49,265 bases of DNA from Bradyrhizobium sp. NAS96.2. GTDB taxonomy: Bacteria > Pseudomonadota > Alphaproteobacteria > Rhizobiales > Xanthobacteraceae. The stretch lies in contig NZ_LGHK01000008.1 in NCBI RefSeq assembly GCF_001908235.1, positions 1 through 49,265 of the forward strand. The letters run 5' to 3'. Below, piece by piece: positions 25,395 through 33,534 of this stretch; position 1 is the first letter of the stretch; each line of letters opens with the position of its first letter. The translations under genes were made by a program, and so were the position numbers. The notes beneath the pieces were generated by a model. The model did not search any database and was not told where the DNA came from. It was given only the letters and a program-made list of their open reading frames with translations.

Positions 25395-26027
25395 TCAAGC
25401 CTTGACTTCGCCACCGGACGCGCGCGCACCGAGCCGTTCGGCGATCGAAACCAGCTCGGCGAGGGACTGCACCTGCATCTTTTCCATGACCTGGTGCCGA
25501 TGCGCCTTGATCGTGCGCTCGGTCGTCCCAAGCTCGTGAGCAATCTGCTTGTTGATCCGACCGCACACGATCAGGTCGAATACCTGCCGCTCGCGGGGGG
25601 TCAACTTCGCGAGCAGCGCGCGGAGCGAGTCAAGCCGGGTTCTCTGGTCCCGGACCAGTTCGTGCCGCGCGACGGCGCGAGTGATTGCCTCGATCAGCTG
25701 CTCCGATGCGATCGGCTTGGTCAGGAAATCCTCGGCACCCGCCTTGATAGCCTGGACGGTGGTCGCTGTGTCGGCGTGCCCGGTCAGGAATACGATCGGA
25801 AGCGTCGACTCGAGCTCGTTGAGACGGCGTTGCAGCTCCGGACCACTCATTCCGGGAATGCGCACGTCGAGCAGGATACAGCCGGCCTCTCCGTCGTCAG
25901 GCAATTGATCGAGCAGCTCCCTGGCGGATGCGTACGTGCCAACACGATAGCCCGCGAGCTTGAGCCGGCGCTCGAGCGCTTTGCGAAACGAGGGATCGTC
26001 GTCGACTATGTGCACGTAAGCGTGCAT
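25395..26027 (-). CDS. FixJ-type response regulator
   Basis: Two-domain NarL/FixJ-family regulator, 210 residues. The receiver (1-120) has D9-D11 acids, phospho-acceptor Asp54 (L-L-D-V-R-I-P-G-M-S-G) and Lys104. The LuxR-type helix-turn-helix lies at about 142-195 (L-T-P-R-E-R-Q-V-F ... T-E-R-T-I-K-A-H-R). The G-M-S-G motif and spacing match FixJ-like rather than NarL-like members. It lies 114 bases downstream of the sensor kinase gene and is its likely partner. By analogy with FixLJ-FixK it may activate the FixK-type gene at 28236; no FixJ site could be recognised by eye. Confidence 0.9.
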   Translation of the reverse strand: MHAYVHIVDDDPSFRKALERRLKLAGYRVGTYASARELLDQLPDDGEAGCILLDVRIPGMSGPELQRRLNELESTLPIVFLTGHADTATTVQAIKAGAEDFLTKPIASEQLIEAITRAVARHELVRDQRTRLDSLRALLAKLTPRERQVFDLIVCGRINKQIAHELGTTERTIKAHRHQVMEKMQVQSLAELVSIAERLGARASGGEVKA

Positions 26028-26141
26028 TGCCGCTCACTCCAATCGCCGCCGCTCTTCATAGCATGATCATCTACGGCGATCTAACTATACCGCGTTGGTC
26101 TAAATCGAACCTTGCGCCTGCTCAAACAAGACCCATACGCA

Positions 26142-27986
26142 CTATGCCGCCAGCGGCAGCGAAAGGTGAAATACCGCCCCTCCGCCGGACTGGTTCTCAG
26201 CCCAGAGCTGGCCGCTATGCGCCAGAACGATCGTCCGTGCAATGGACAGGCCGACGCCCATGCCCTGCTCCTTCGTGGTGAAGAACGGATCGAAAATATC
26301 GTTCAGGCTGTCCTGGGGAATTCCAGGACCGGAATCGCAGATCGAAATCACCGCCGACGCATCTCCGTTGAGCTCGGTCCGGCCGATGATCGTGCGTCCG
26401 TAGGGCATTTTGGCCATCGCATCCATGCTATTGACCACAAGGTTGAGGATCACCTGCTGCAGCTGCACCGGGTCACCTTTCACCCGCAGGGTCTGCGGTG
26501 AGGTCTGCAGATAGATTGCGACGTTGCGCGCAGAGGCCTGCAGCTTGAGGAAGTCAAACGCTTCCCGCATGGTCTGGTTGAGATCGATGTCCTTTTTCTC
26601 GAACGGCGCACGCTTCAGCAAGCTGCGCATCCTGCGGATGACCTCGCTTGCACGCAAATCATCGCGCTTGATGTCGGAAATGATTTCCCGCACCTCCTGA
26701 AGATCAGGTCTCGGCGAGCCGAGGATCAGTTCCGCGGTCTCGGCATTGGTGAGGATCGAGCCCAGGGGCTGGTTGAGCTCATGGGCGATCGAGGACGAGA
26801 GTTCTCCGGCAGTCGCCTGCCGATTGATATGGGCGAGGTCAGACAGGCGATTGCCGGATTCGACCTCGGCCTTGCGCCGCATGAACCGCTCGTGCAGCAG
26901 GAATGCAATCAGCGTGGTTTGAACCAGGAGTGCCGTGACCAGGGCGACCGCCCGCCAGCGATATCTTTCCAGGATGGTCGGCTCACGGAAGCGGATTTCG
27001 CTGCCTTTTGGCAGGTTGGCTTCGCTGACGTTCCAATGCTGCATCTGCCGCCAGTTGAAGATCGGCTTTACGGCATCGATGACCGACGGTGGCAGGCTTT
27101 CCGGCGCCTCGCCGTCCAATATCCGCAGCGCCCTTCGTGCTGCGTCGGCGCCGATCAGGGACGGGACAATGGCGAATCCGCCGATGCCGCCGGCTTCGAG
27201 GAAAGTCTCTGCCGCGATGACAATCGGGCGACTGGCTCTTGCCGCGACAAATGCGAGGGCATCCGAGGGCGGATAGTAGTTGCCCTTGCCGTCGCTATAG
27301 AGGCCCGTGTAGATGATTGCGCTATGGTCGGGGAGCGCCGCGACCCGCTCAACGATCTCCGGCATCGGACGTCCAATGATCTCGATAATGTCGAGGCCCG
27401 GAATGCCGGCCGCTGCTTGATCTTTCCAATTGCGAAACAGAACTTGCCGCTCCCAGTCGGCGCCAACGAGAACGACAGTCTTGAGGTCCGGCACCACGGC
27501 GCGGGCGGCCGTGACGGCATCCGAGAGCTTCGAGCTCACGATGCCGCCGGTGACATAGGCCGGCGGTCGCATTCGCTTGAAATCAGCCTCTTCGACCAGC
27601 GAAAACACGATCGGCGTGTCAGGCCAAAGCTGCGGGCGCCAGCGCAGTGCCAGTTCAAGCGCGGCCGCGCCGACAGCAACGACCACGCCAATCGGCCGAT
27701 CGCGATATTTCGCCTGGAGAAACTGTCGGAAATCCTCCTGATAGGCCTCACCACCGAAGCGATTGAGATCCACGCTTTCCGTGTAGACGGTGGTCGGCGC
27801 GTGGCCGTGGGCGCTCACCGCGTCCCTCAGGCCAACGAACACCTGGTAATAGAAGGGCCCACGCCGGTCGGACTGGTCCAGCACCAGCATGGAATGTGGG
27901 CGCATCTGTTGCGCCCGGAGCCCAGCCGGTGCGAATAACATAGCCAGCAGGATGATCAGTCCAGAGAGCCGAATTGCACTGCCCAT
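26142..27986 (-). CDS. Sensor histidine kinase with ABC-type binding domain
   Basis: Membrane-bound kinase of 614 residues. A signal-anchor (1-25) is followed by a large periplasmic domain (about 30-330) resembling ABC substrate-binding proteins (V-V-A-V-G-A-A-A-L-E-L-A-L start, then G-A-D-W-E-R-Q, I-Y-T-G-L-Y-S-D-G). One membrane helix at about 345-368 leads to a short coiled segment and the kinase core: H402 in S-I-A-H-E-L-N-Q-P, N-box V-I-L-N-L-V-V-N-S-M-D-A, G1 D-S-G-P-G-I-P and G2 G-M-G-V-G-L-S. There is no PAS or haem domain, so unlike FixL it cannot sense oxygen that way; it presumably reads a periplasmic ligand. Divergent from the FixK-type gene. Confidence 0.9.
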   Translation of the reverse strand: MGSAIRLSGLIILLAMLFAPAGLRAQQMRPHSMLVLDQSDRRGPFYYQVFVGLRDAVSAHGHAPTTVYTESVDLNRFGGEAYQEDFRQFLQAKYRDRPIGVVVAVGAAALELALRWRPQLWPDTPIVFSLVEEADFKRMRPPAYVTGGIVSSKLSDAVTAARAVVPDLKTVVLVGADWERQVLFRNWKDQAAAGIPGLDIIEIIGRPMPEIVERVAALPDHSAIIYTGLYSDGKGNYYPPSDALAFVAARASRPIVIAAETFLEAGGIGGFAIVPSLIGADAARRALRILDGEAPESLPPSVIDAVKPIFNWRQMQHWNVSEANLPKGSEIRFREPTILERYRWRAVALVTALLVQTTLIAFLLHERFMRRKAEVESGNRLSDLAHINRQATAGELSSSIAHELNQPLGSILTNAETAELILGSPRPDLQEVREIISDIKRDDLRASEVIRRMRSLLKRAPFEKKDIDLNQTMREAFDFLKLQASARNVAIYLQTSPQTLRVKGDPVQLQQVILNLVVNSMDAMAKMPYGRTIIGRTELNGDASAVISICDSGPGIPQDSLNDIFDPFFTTKEQGMGVGLSIARTIVLAHSGQLWAENQSGGGAVFHLSLPLAA

Positions 27987-28235
27987 GGCGTTCGGAGCCG
28001 GAGATCAATGGGTTGAAAGCCTAGCACCCGGTTATCGTCGTGAAAATTGAAAAGTAATCTAAGACTGTGCACACCAATTGCGAACAAATTGCCGCATTTC
28101 GCGCACCCTGTCCTTTGGGACAATGACCTCAGGGCCAATAGAGACTGGCCGGGCCCTGTCGTAGACATTGCGCGCGGACAAGCATTTCGAGCCGCCGCCG
28201 ACGCTGCAACAGTCGTTACCCAAGAGAGTTGGTCC

Positions 28236-28904
28236 ATGTTCGCTCGCGTCAATGTCAGACCGGCCAATATACCGAGCATCCTCGGCGGGCTGACCGCCCA
28301 GCACGCCAACTGCATCACCAGCGAATTCCACTACAGGAAGGGCACCGAGATCTACGGGGAAAAGGAGCCGGCGGAGTACGTCTACCAGGTCGTTTCGGGA
28401 GCAGTCCGCAGCTACAAGCTCCTCTGCGACGGACGGCGCCAGATTGGCGCCTTTCATCTCGTCGGAGACATTTTCGGCCTGGAGAATGCCGACACCCACC
28501 GTTTCACCGCCGAAGCCATCGTCGACACCAATGTGCGCCTGATCAGGCGGACAAGCCTTGAACGGGTGGCTGATTCCGATTTCGCCTTGGCTCGCAACCT
28601 GCTGATCATGACCACCAGTAACCTGCGACACGCCGAAGATCACATGCTGCTGCTCGGTCGCAAGACCGCATTGGAGCGGGTCGCCGCGTTTCTGCTCGAA
28701 ATGGATCGCCGGCTGACCGGGGTCGGCGTCGTCGCTTTGCCGATGTGCCGGCGCGATATCGCCGACTATCTTGGGCTCACACTCGAGACCGTATCGCGTG
28801 CGCTGTCCAAGCTGCACGCCTACGGAGCACTTGATTTTCTTGCCTCAAATCAGCGCGAAATCATGCTGGTCGACCGCGACCAGCTGTCCAGGCTGGATAA
28901 CTAA
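28236..28904 (+). CDS. FixK-type Crp/Fnr transcription regulator
   Basis: Crp/Fnr-family activator, 222 residues from the ATG at 28236, which has AGAGAG before it; the frame stays open upstream but only into non-coding sequence. The cyclic-nucleotide-binding-like barrel is about 25-130, the dimer helix about 130-155. In the helix-turn-helix E-T-V-S-R (E184, S187, R188) is the signature that reads TTGAT. The FNR iron-sulfur cysteine cluster is absent, so it is FixK class. Cys171 (P-M-C-R-R-D-I), just before the recognition helices, matches the position of the redox-sensitive Cys183 that I recall in B. japonicum FixK2. It is the natural candidate to bind the twelve boxes in this window. Confidence 0.92.
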   Translation: MFARVNVRPANIPSILGGLTAQHANCITSEFHYRKGTEIYGEKEPAEYVYQVVSGAVRSYKLLCDGRRQIGAFHLVGDIFGLENADTHRFTAEAIVDTNVRLIRRTSLERVADSDFALARNLLIMTTSNLRHAEDHMLLLGRKTALERVAAFLLEMDRRLTGVGVVALPMCRRDIADYLGLTLETVSRALSKLHAYGALDFLASNQREIMLVDRDQLSRLDN

Positions 28905-28910
28905 CCGGCA

Positions 28911-29351
28911 TTATGGGGATTTGCCGAACGCCGCCTGGCGCTCAATGGTCTTTTGCAGCACCTCGAACAGGACCGCGGTCGACCAGCCGAACATGAGAAT
29001 GCCGTTCATGGCGGCCATCGGTCCGACCAGCTGCCACTGCTTGACCGGGATGACGTCGCCATAGCCGAGTGTGGTGTAGTTCACAAAGGCGAAATACAGC
29101 AGGTTGCTGCCATCGGGGGCTGCGCCGAGGACCCAATAGGCCACAGTCCACACCACGATCTCAAGCGTGTGAGCCAGCATCAGCGCAAGCGCAGTTGCGA
29201 CCATCACGCCGCTGAGCTGTAGCCACGCCCGGCCGGACGCGGTCAAGGCGACGTTGCGAAGCCACCCGATGGCTGCAACGGTCCACAGCGAATGGATCAC
29301 GATGTTGATCGCGCTGACCGCCGATCCCACGAGGAGCTGAAACAACATCAT
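28911..29351 (-). CDS. Two-helix potassium channel
   Basis: Small inner-membrane ion channel of 146 residues (Ion_trans_2 type). The selectivity filter T-T-L-G-Y-G-D is followed by a pore-lining helix; N-terminal hydrophobic segments suggest up to four helices in all. No cytoplasmic RCK or nucleotide-binding domain is attached. The start overlaps the stop of the AI-2E-like gene (ATGA overlap), so the two are co-translated, and GGGAGAG precedes it. K+ flux would help adjust membrane potential and internal pH, in keeping with the proton-consuming decarboxylases nearby. It converges on the FixK-type gene with a 6-base gap. Confidence 0.88.
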   Translation of the reverse strand: MMLFQLLVGSAVSAINIVIHSLWTVAAIGWLRNVALTASGRAWLQLSGVMVATALALMLAHTLEIVVWTVAYWVLGAAPDGSNLLYFAFVNYTTLGYGDVIPVKQWQLVGPMAAMNGILMFGWSTAVLFEVLQKTIERQAAFGKSP

Positions 29352-30427
29352 CGCTCTCCCGCCAGCCGGGCGCGGTCGTCCCGGATCCATGCCGTGATCA
29401 ACTCCCAGGCAACCGCCAGAATGATCGGGCCGATGAACAGGCCCACGATGCCGTGGGCAAGCGTCCCGCCGATCACGCCGATCAGGATGACGAGCGCCGG
29501 CGTGGTCAGGCCCCGCCCCATGACCAGCGGCTTCAGCACGTTGTCGAGGACGCCGACGACCAGGAAGAAGAACGTCAAAGCGAGCGCCGTCGTCAAGTCC
29601 TTGGCCGACCAGAGCCAGATGATAACCGGAATCAGCACGATCGCCGCCCCGATCTGCACGATCGCCAGCAGCATCACGACAAACGCCAGCAGCCCCGCAC
29701 TCGGAATTCCGGCCAGCTTGAAGCCAATGCCGGCCAGCAGTGACTGCAGGACGGCGACGCCAATGATCCCCCGGGAGACTGCCCGAATGGTCGCGCCCGC
29801 AAGGTCGAGGAAATGCTCGCTCTGCTCGGGCACGATGCGGGACAGGAAGCTCCGGCACGCCGCCGCAAGCTGCGCGCCATGCGGAAACAGAAACCCTGCG
29901 ATGACGACCGCCAGTAGAAACTTCAGCATCCCGACCCCGGCATTGCTCGCAAACGCAAACAAGGTCCCGGCCAACGGCTTCAGATGCGGCACGACCTCAC
30001 GAAGCACGACGCGTAGATTGGTCGACGCCCGATCCCAGAGATCATAGAGTGGACCGCCGATCAGTGGCCAATCCTTGACCTCGGGCATCGGCGACGGCAC
30101 GACAACGTGCCCGGCGCTCAATTGTCCGGCGAGCTCCCTCACCCCCTCCACCGCTCCAATCCCGAGCCAGGTCGCCGGCCCGATCACAACGCCCAGCGCG
30201 ATCAAGGTCAGCACGAGGGCCGCGATGCCGGTGTGGCCGCCGAGCATCTTTGCGAGCCAGGTGAAGACGGGATAGAGCGCGACCGCGAGCACCACGCTCC
30301 AGGCCAGGATCGGCACGAACGGCCGAATCAGGACGAACGACCAGGTGATCAGCAGCGCCAGTAATGCGAGGCGAATTGCGAGCTGGATGAACTCGTCTCC
30401 GGTCACGAGCTGGCGCAAGGTTTTCAA
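29348..30427 (-). CDS. AI-2E family transporter
   Basis: Inner-membrane permease of the AI-2E/PerM/YdiK family, 359 residues. About eight hydrophobic segments are spaced as in the family: two at the N-terminus (about 15-70), one long segment at about 75-95, a soluble middle and a C-terminal cluster with G-V-L-D-N-V-L-K-P and G-L-F-I-G-P-I-I. Family members have been linked to autoinducer-2 export or Na+(Li+)/H+ antiport; the second would fit the pH theme here but is not shown by sequence. It is first in a two-gene operon with the K+ channel, with a FixK-type box about 71 bases upstream. Confidence 0.87.
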   Translation of the reverse strand: MKTLRQLVTGDEFIQLAIRLALLALLITWSFVLIRPFVPILAWSVVLAVALYPVFTWLAKMLGGHTGIAALVLTLIALGVVIGPATWLGIGAVEGVRELAGQLSAGHVVVPSPMPEVKDWPLIGGPLYDLWDRASTNLRVVLREVVPHLKPLAGTLFAFASNAGVGMLKFLLAVVIAGFLFPHGAQLAAACRSFLSRIVPEQSEHFLDLAGATIRAVSRGIIGVAVLQSLLAGIGFKLAGIPSAGLLAFVVMLLAIVQIGAAIVLIPVIIWLWSAKDLTTALALTFFFLVVGVLDNVLKPLVMGRGLTTPALVILIGVIGGTLAHGIVGLFIGPIILAVAWELITAWIRDDRARLAGER

Positions 30428-30491
30428 GAATGTGCTTCCGATTGAGTGTCATCAGGCGAGTGGGAAGCGGTGCCGTCCACCTGCCAATCGT

Positions 30492-30505
30492 CTGATTCAG
30501 ATCAA
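30492..30505. promoter_or_regulatory. FNR/FixK-type box (AI-2E operon)
   Basis: CTGATTCAGATCAA: the first base departs from consensus. Centre about 71 bases before the 30427 start. Confidence 0.55.
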
Positions 30506-30523
30506 GCGTGACGCGTCCGCACT

Positions 30524-30537
30524 TTGATTCAAATCAA
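30524..30537. promoter_or_regulatory. FNR/FixK-type box, perfect (gene at 30648)
   Basis: TTGATTCAAATCAA matches both half-sites. Centre about 117 bases before the 30648 start. Only 18 bases separate it from the box at 30492, so two dimers could bind side by side. Confidence 0.65.
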
Positions 30538-30647
30538 GCTTCAGCCGGCTGCGGGTCGACAGGCTCGGCTGCGCACGATCCGGAAGCAGCCTCGATCCGG
30601 GTGCCGTTCGATGATCAGGCCTGTGTCAGACGACTGCAGAGGACGCT

Positions 30648-31049
30648 ATGAAGAACACCAAGACTTTGCTGGCGCTGATCCTGCTGGCGAGCGCGACCGG
30701 CTTCGGCGCGGGCCAGGCGGCCCCGCTGCCGACCAACCTCGCTGCCATGAAAGGCGCGGTCGACAATGCCGCCGTTCAGGTGCGCTGGGGCGGCTGGCGC
30801 GGCGGCGGTTGGGGTTATCGCGGCTGGAGAGGCTACGGCGGTTGGGGAGGCTATCGCGGATGGGGTTATCGCGGATGGGGTGCCGCCGCTCCCGGTGCGA
30901 TCGTCGGCGGAGCCATCGCGAGCTCGGCTTACTATGGCGGGTATCCCTATTACGGCGCCGGATATGGTTACGGCTATGGCGCCGGATACGGCTATTGCCC
31001 GCCCGGCGGAGGCTACGGCTACTACCAACCGCGCTATTACGGCTGGTAG
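30648..31049 (+). CDS. Secreted Gly/Tyr/Trp-rich protein
   Basis: Exported protein of 133 residues. The signal peptide ends near A-G-Q-A-A-P; a short linker is followed by repeats of R-G-W/G-Y (W-R-G-G-G-W-G-Y-R-G-W) and then by Y-G-A-G-Y-G-Y-G-Y repeats. One short helix with A-A-P-G-A-I-V-G-G-A-I-A resembles the glycine-zipper segment seen in many rhizobial surface proteins of this type. A single Cys lies near the C-terminus. Function is unknown; an envelope or matrix role is likely. The FixK-type box at 30524 lies upstream. Confidence 0.75.
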   Translation: MKNTKTLLALILLASATGFGAGQAAPLPTNLAAMKGAVDNAAVQVRWGGWRGGGWGYRGWRGYGGWGGYRGWGYRGWGAAAPGAIVGGAIASSAYYGGYPYYGAGYGYGYGAGYGYCPPGGGYGYYQPRYYGW

Positions 31050-31076
31050 GCCATCTCATACCGGCCTTCGGTGACG

Positions 31077-31346
31077 TCACCGCAGCCCGAACAACGAACG
31101 CCGATAGCCGCTCTCGCGCGCCTCATTGCTGCACGCGTAGCTGCCATCGAAGCCCCTGGCATAGCGGCTCTGGCCCTTGAGGTAGTAGCGTCCGCGGCGG
31201 AAATCGAGCCAGACCACGGTATCGCCGGGACAATGCCGCTGAGCCTGGGCTTCATACCGGAACGGCGTCAGCGGCTGTGCGACCGTCTGTTGCGCGCAGC
31301 CAATCAGGACGATCATGGCGAAGGCCCCGACACCTGGACTTGCCAT
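31077..31346 (-). CDS. Small secreted or lipid-anchored protein
   Basis: Small exported protein of about 89 residues from ATG 31346; an ATG at 31394 would give 105. The N-terminal hydrophobic segment ends in V-L-I-G-C-A-Q-Q, which looks like a lipobox with Cys, so a lipoprotein is possible. The mature part has H-C-P-G-D-T-V-V-W-L and C-S-N-E-A-R-E-S-G-Y-R-R-S-L-F. The last motif recurs in the 27-aa ORF at 2913-2996. Not recognised otherwise. It converges on the glycine-rich gene with 27 bases between stops. Confidence 0.6.
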   Translation of the reverse strand: MASPGVGAFAMIVLIGCAQQTVAQPLTPFRYEAQAQRHCPGDTVVWLDFRRGRYYLKGQSRYARGFDGSYACSNEARESGYRRSLFGLR

Positions 31347-31394
31347 CGGACGGTCTCGACGCCCGTTCGAATTTGCAGCTGATCTGAAACGCAT

Positions 31395-31998
31395 TCATTG
31401 CCGCCGGGAGTATCCGTGTCGTGTTGAAATGGTGCTCATATTGCCAGAGCTTCGCGGCCGAAGCACCTGAATACGACGGATTTCAGCATCACGCGGATTA
31501 CGCGCAGCTTGTGAGGCGAAGCACTACTGGTCTTTCGAAGGCCGCGCTCTCGCGCGTGCGCAATTCCTCCGACGCTAGAGGACCAAGATAGCTGCTTCAA
31601 CTTCAGACAGGAGGGTGATCAGGACGACAGCAATCCAAAGGCGATCGCCACACTCGACAGCATCCCTGCGGACATGACCACGATCCTGAAGCCGACATCG
31701 CCGTCGACCACTTCAAGCCAATGACGCAGCCAATTGCGAGCGCTGGCCTGCTGGCCTGCTCCACGCAACCGCCAAGACTTGTCGCTGCCGTGCCCCATGC
31801 TTGTCAGTATAGATTACGGTGGAACCGCGGGACCAGTGCAACTTGTGCCAAACAATCCGGTTCACATGCGGCACGCTGGCTGACCCAACTGGGCTATAAG
31901 AGCGGCCTCGCCGCAACCGCCCGAGCAGACAATCAACATATTCGTGGCGCGCACCCGCGTAGGCCGGGCTCCGCATCTTGCCTGGCGAAAATCCTGGT
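31395..31998. other. Intergenic interval, nothing recognised
   Basis: I see no supportable gene, RNA or repeat here. A reverse-strand ORF (31713-32459) overlaps the ClpP-like gene in another frame and lacks any recognisable motif. Confidence 0.4.
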
Positions 31999-32610
31999 CT
32001 AGCTTCCCTTCGAGCCTGCGGTATTCGGCGTCGGACGTTCCCCTTCCGACGCGCTCTTCGAGGGCTCCGTGCCGCAGATGGAGCTCTTTGATTCCGCAGT
32101 CGCCGTGCGGGTGATGCGATCGATGCCAATCGCCGCTGGAGGGATGCGGAGCTTGGCCGATAACCTCGCAAGCTTGATCGTGTCGCGAAGCGTTCCATTG
32201 TCTTCGTTCCCATGAATGTTGGAAACCGAATGGACACCGATCTTGGCATTTGGCGCCACGTAACGTTTCCTGCTCGCCAGAAATATAAAGGCGCACGCCG
32301 AGTCGCATTCCCCCGAAACGTAAGCGGCGATCCGCTTCTGGCGCGCAAGCACGGCGATCCGGAAACCCTCGTCGAGAGAACCACCTCCGGAATCGAGATC
32401 GAGGCCAACGATCCGGCGCTTTGCGGACAGATAACCGCGAAATCGGACAAAATCCCCATCCCGAATATCTCCGGTGAGCTTCAAGACATCTCCGAAACAG
32501 CCAGGGACACGGGAAAATTCCATCGCGAGACCGTTCGGCGCGAACAATGCGACCGCGATGTTCGAGACGAGTGCGGTAGCCGTCATCGAGCGATCACCGT
32601 GACGTCGCAT
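31999..32610 (-). CDS. Secreted ClpP/SppA-fold protein
   Basis: Exported protein of about 203 residues with a ClpP/crotonase-like fold as in COG3904-type periplasmic proteins. The core reads G-L-D-L-D-S-G-G-G-S-L-D-E-G (oxyanion loop), then S-G-E-C-D-S-A-C-A-F-I-F-L-A with the likely nucleophile Ser between the two Cys, and G-V-H-S-V-S with a His. ATG 32610 is preferred to the frame limit at 32763, because the FixK-type box at 32779 would otherwise leave no room for transcription start before the gene. The last about 35 residues are serine-rich and may be out of the ancestral frame. Whether it is an active protease is open. Confidence 0.72.
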   Translation of the reverse strand: MRRHGDRSMTATALVSNIAVALFAPNGLAMEFSRVPGCFGDVLKLTGDIRDGDFVRFRGYLSAKRRIVGLDLDSGGGSLDEGFRIAVLARQKRIAAYVSGECDSACAFIFLASRKRYVAPNAKIGVHSVSNIHGNEDNGTLRDTIKLARLSAKLRIPPAAIGIDRITRTATAESKSSICGTEPSKSASEGERPTPNTAGSKGS

Positions 32611-32778
32611 CGTCGATCCGAGCAGATCCAGACAGCAATGCGGGGCATTCCGGCTCTTTACGCGGGCACCAGAAAAAAGCGCGCTGAGGGCTCTCAAGGC
32701 GTGCGTCTTGGCTTCCACGGCGCTCCCCATTTGATCCGGGATCTCGCACGAAAGACAGAACATGGAAGCGCGTTGTGC

Positions 32779-32792
32779 TTGATCTGAATCAA
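32779..32792. promoter_or_regulatory. FNR/FixK-type box, perfect (ClpP-like gene)
   Basis: TTGATCTGAATCAA matches both half-sites. It lies upstream of the reverse-strand ClpP-like gene and is the last box of the series. Confidence 0.65.
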
Positions 32793-33046
32793 ATTCGAAC
32801 CAGCAACTGCGCAGGCAAGGTCCGCGACGATGTTATTGAGTCCTGAAGGTCGGCAGGTTTCGAAACCCGCGGCTTGTCTCTAGAGGTCACAGGTCATGGC
32901 CGGCGCGCTCGTGTTGTCGGCTGGATGAGAACTGCTGGCCAACTGTCGAATCTCTCGTGCAAGGGCGATCGTCGGGGGCGATGCTCCAGACACGCTACAC
33001 CCCGATGAGTGCCCCCGCACTCGAGCAAGTTCAGCAATTCGTCACC

Positions 33047-33070
33047 GGTTGCGGGGTGATTTAAACCTGC
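33047..33070 (-). other. Initiator-tRNA-like 3' fragment, degraded (1)
   Basis: On the forward strand GGTTGCGGGG is followed by TGATTTAAACCTGC, matching in order the reversed acceptor end and T-arm of rhizobial tRNA-fMet. Too short and diverged to function; read as an integration scar. The surrounding 32793-33329 interval holds no gene I can support. Confidence 0.4.
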
Positions 33071-33162
33071 AAGCCAAGTCATTGATACTATTGCGCCCAA
33101 CTTCCCGAAAAAAAGGAAGCCCAGCAAATCTTTGAGATTGCTGGGGCTTCTGACCGACTTGA

Positions 33163-33198
33163 TTACGGGGAGGCGATTTAAACCTACTTGCTGCAAGG
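33163..33198 (-). other. Initiator-tRNA-like 3' fragment, degraded (2)
   Basis: A second copy of the same pattern: TTACGGGGAGG then GATTTAAACCTAC. It lies 116 bases after the first and shares GATTTAAACCT with it. Confidence 0.4.
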
Positions 33199-33329
33199 TT
33201 GGCGAAGTCTGCCGAGCGAAAGGGAGATCGGCGACGGTGGAACGAACAGCCCACGAAGCTCGACTTCGCTATCATCGAGGGCACGGCATCGTAGAAAATC
33301 GCAGTTTAGGGTGGAAAATCGTGCCGCAT

Positions 33330-33499
33330 GGTAGCGGGGGTCCGCTACATCGCGATACCCACTATTTCGGAACCCCTGTTTTCATACCGGAGAGCAGCCT
33401 AACTCGGAACGTCGGATCTCTATAGTCCGCCAGAAACCAACATTCTTACACAATTCCTCGCCGGCGGGAAATGATCCGCGAGTAGGTTCAAATCGTGGA
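33330..33499 (+). repeat. 170-bp repeat, copy 2
   Basis: Gap-free counterpart of 1883-2052, same orientation and length. The opening hairpin GTAGCGG/CCGCTAC and the closing GAGTAGGTTCAAATC are kept; the middle is diverged. Its end runs straight into the initiator-tRNA-like fragment at 33497, so this copy lies exactly at a recombination joint. Confidence 0.6.
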
Positions 33500-33534
33500 T
33501 AGGATTTGAACCTATGACCTTCAGGTCATAAGCC
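33497..33534 (-). other. Initiator-tRNA 3'-half fragment (3)
   Basis: The best of three fragments. Read on the reverse strand it gives anticodon-loop-to-T-arm sequence (CTTATGACCTGAAGG then TCATAGGTTCAAATCC) very like rhizobial tRNA-fMet. The D-arm half and the acceptor stem are missing, so this is not a working tRNA. It touches the 170-bp repeat on one side and the IS256 remnant on the other. Confidence 0.55.

Noticed and set aside
26781..27938. Forward ORF of 385 codons opposite the sensor kinase
   Set aside because: Shadow of the kinase; the reverse frame contains all kinase boxes.
31070..31081. Perfect palindrome GGTGACGTCACC
   Set aside because: It overlaps the end of a gene, lies between convergent stops and occurs once, so regulation is unlikely.
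31713..32459. Reverse ORF overlapping the ClpP-like gene
   Set aside because: Another frame of the same DNA; only the 31999-32610 frame has the Ser and His motifs.
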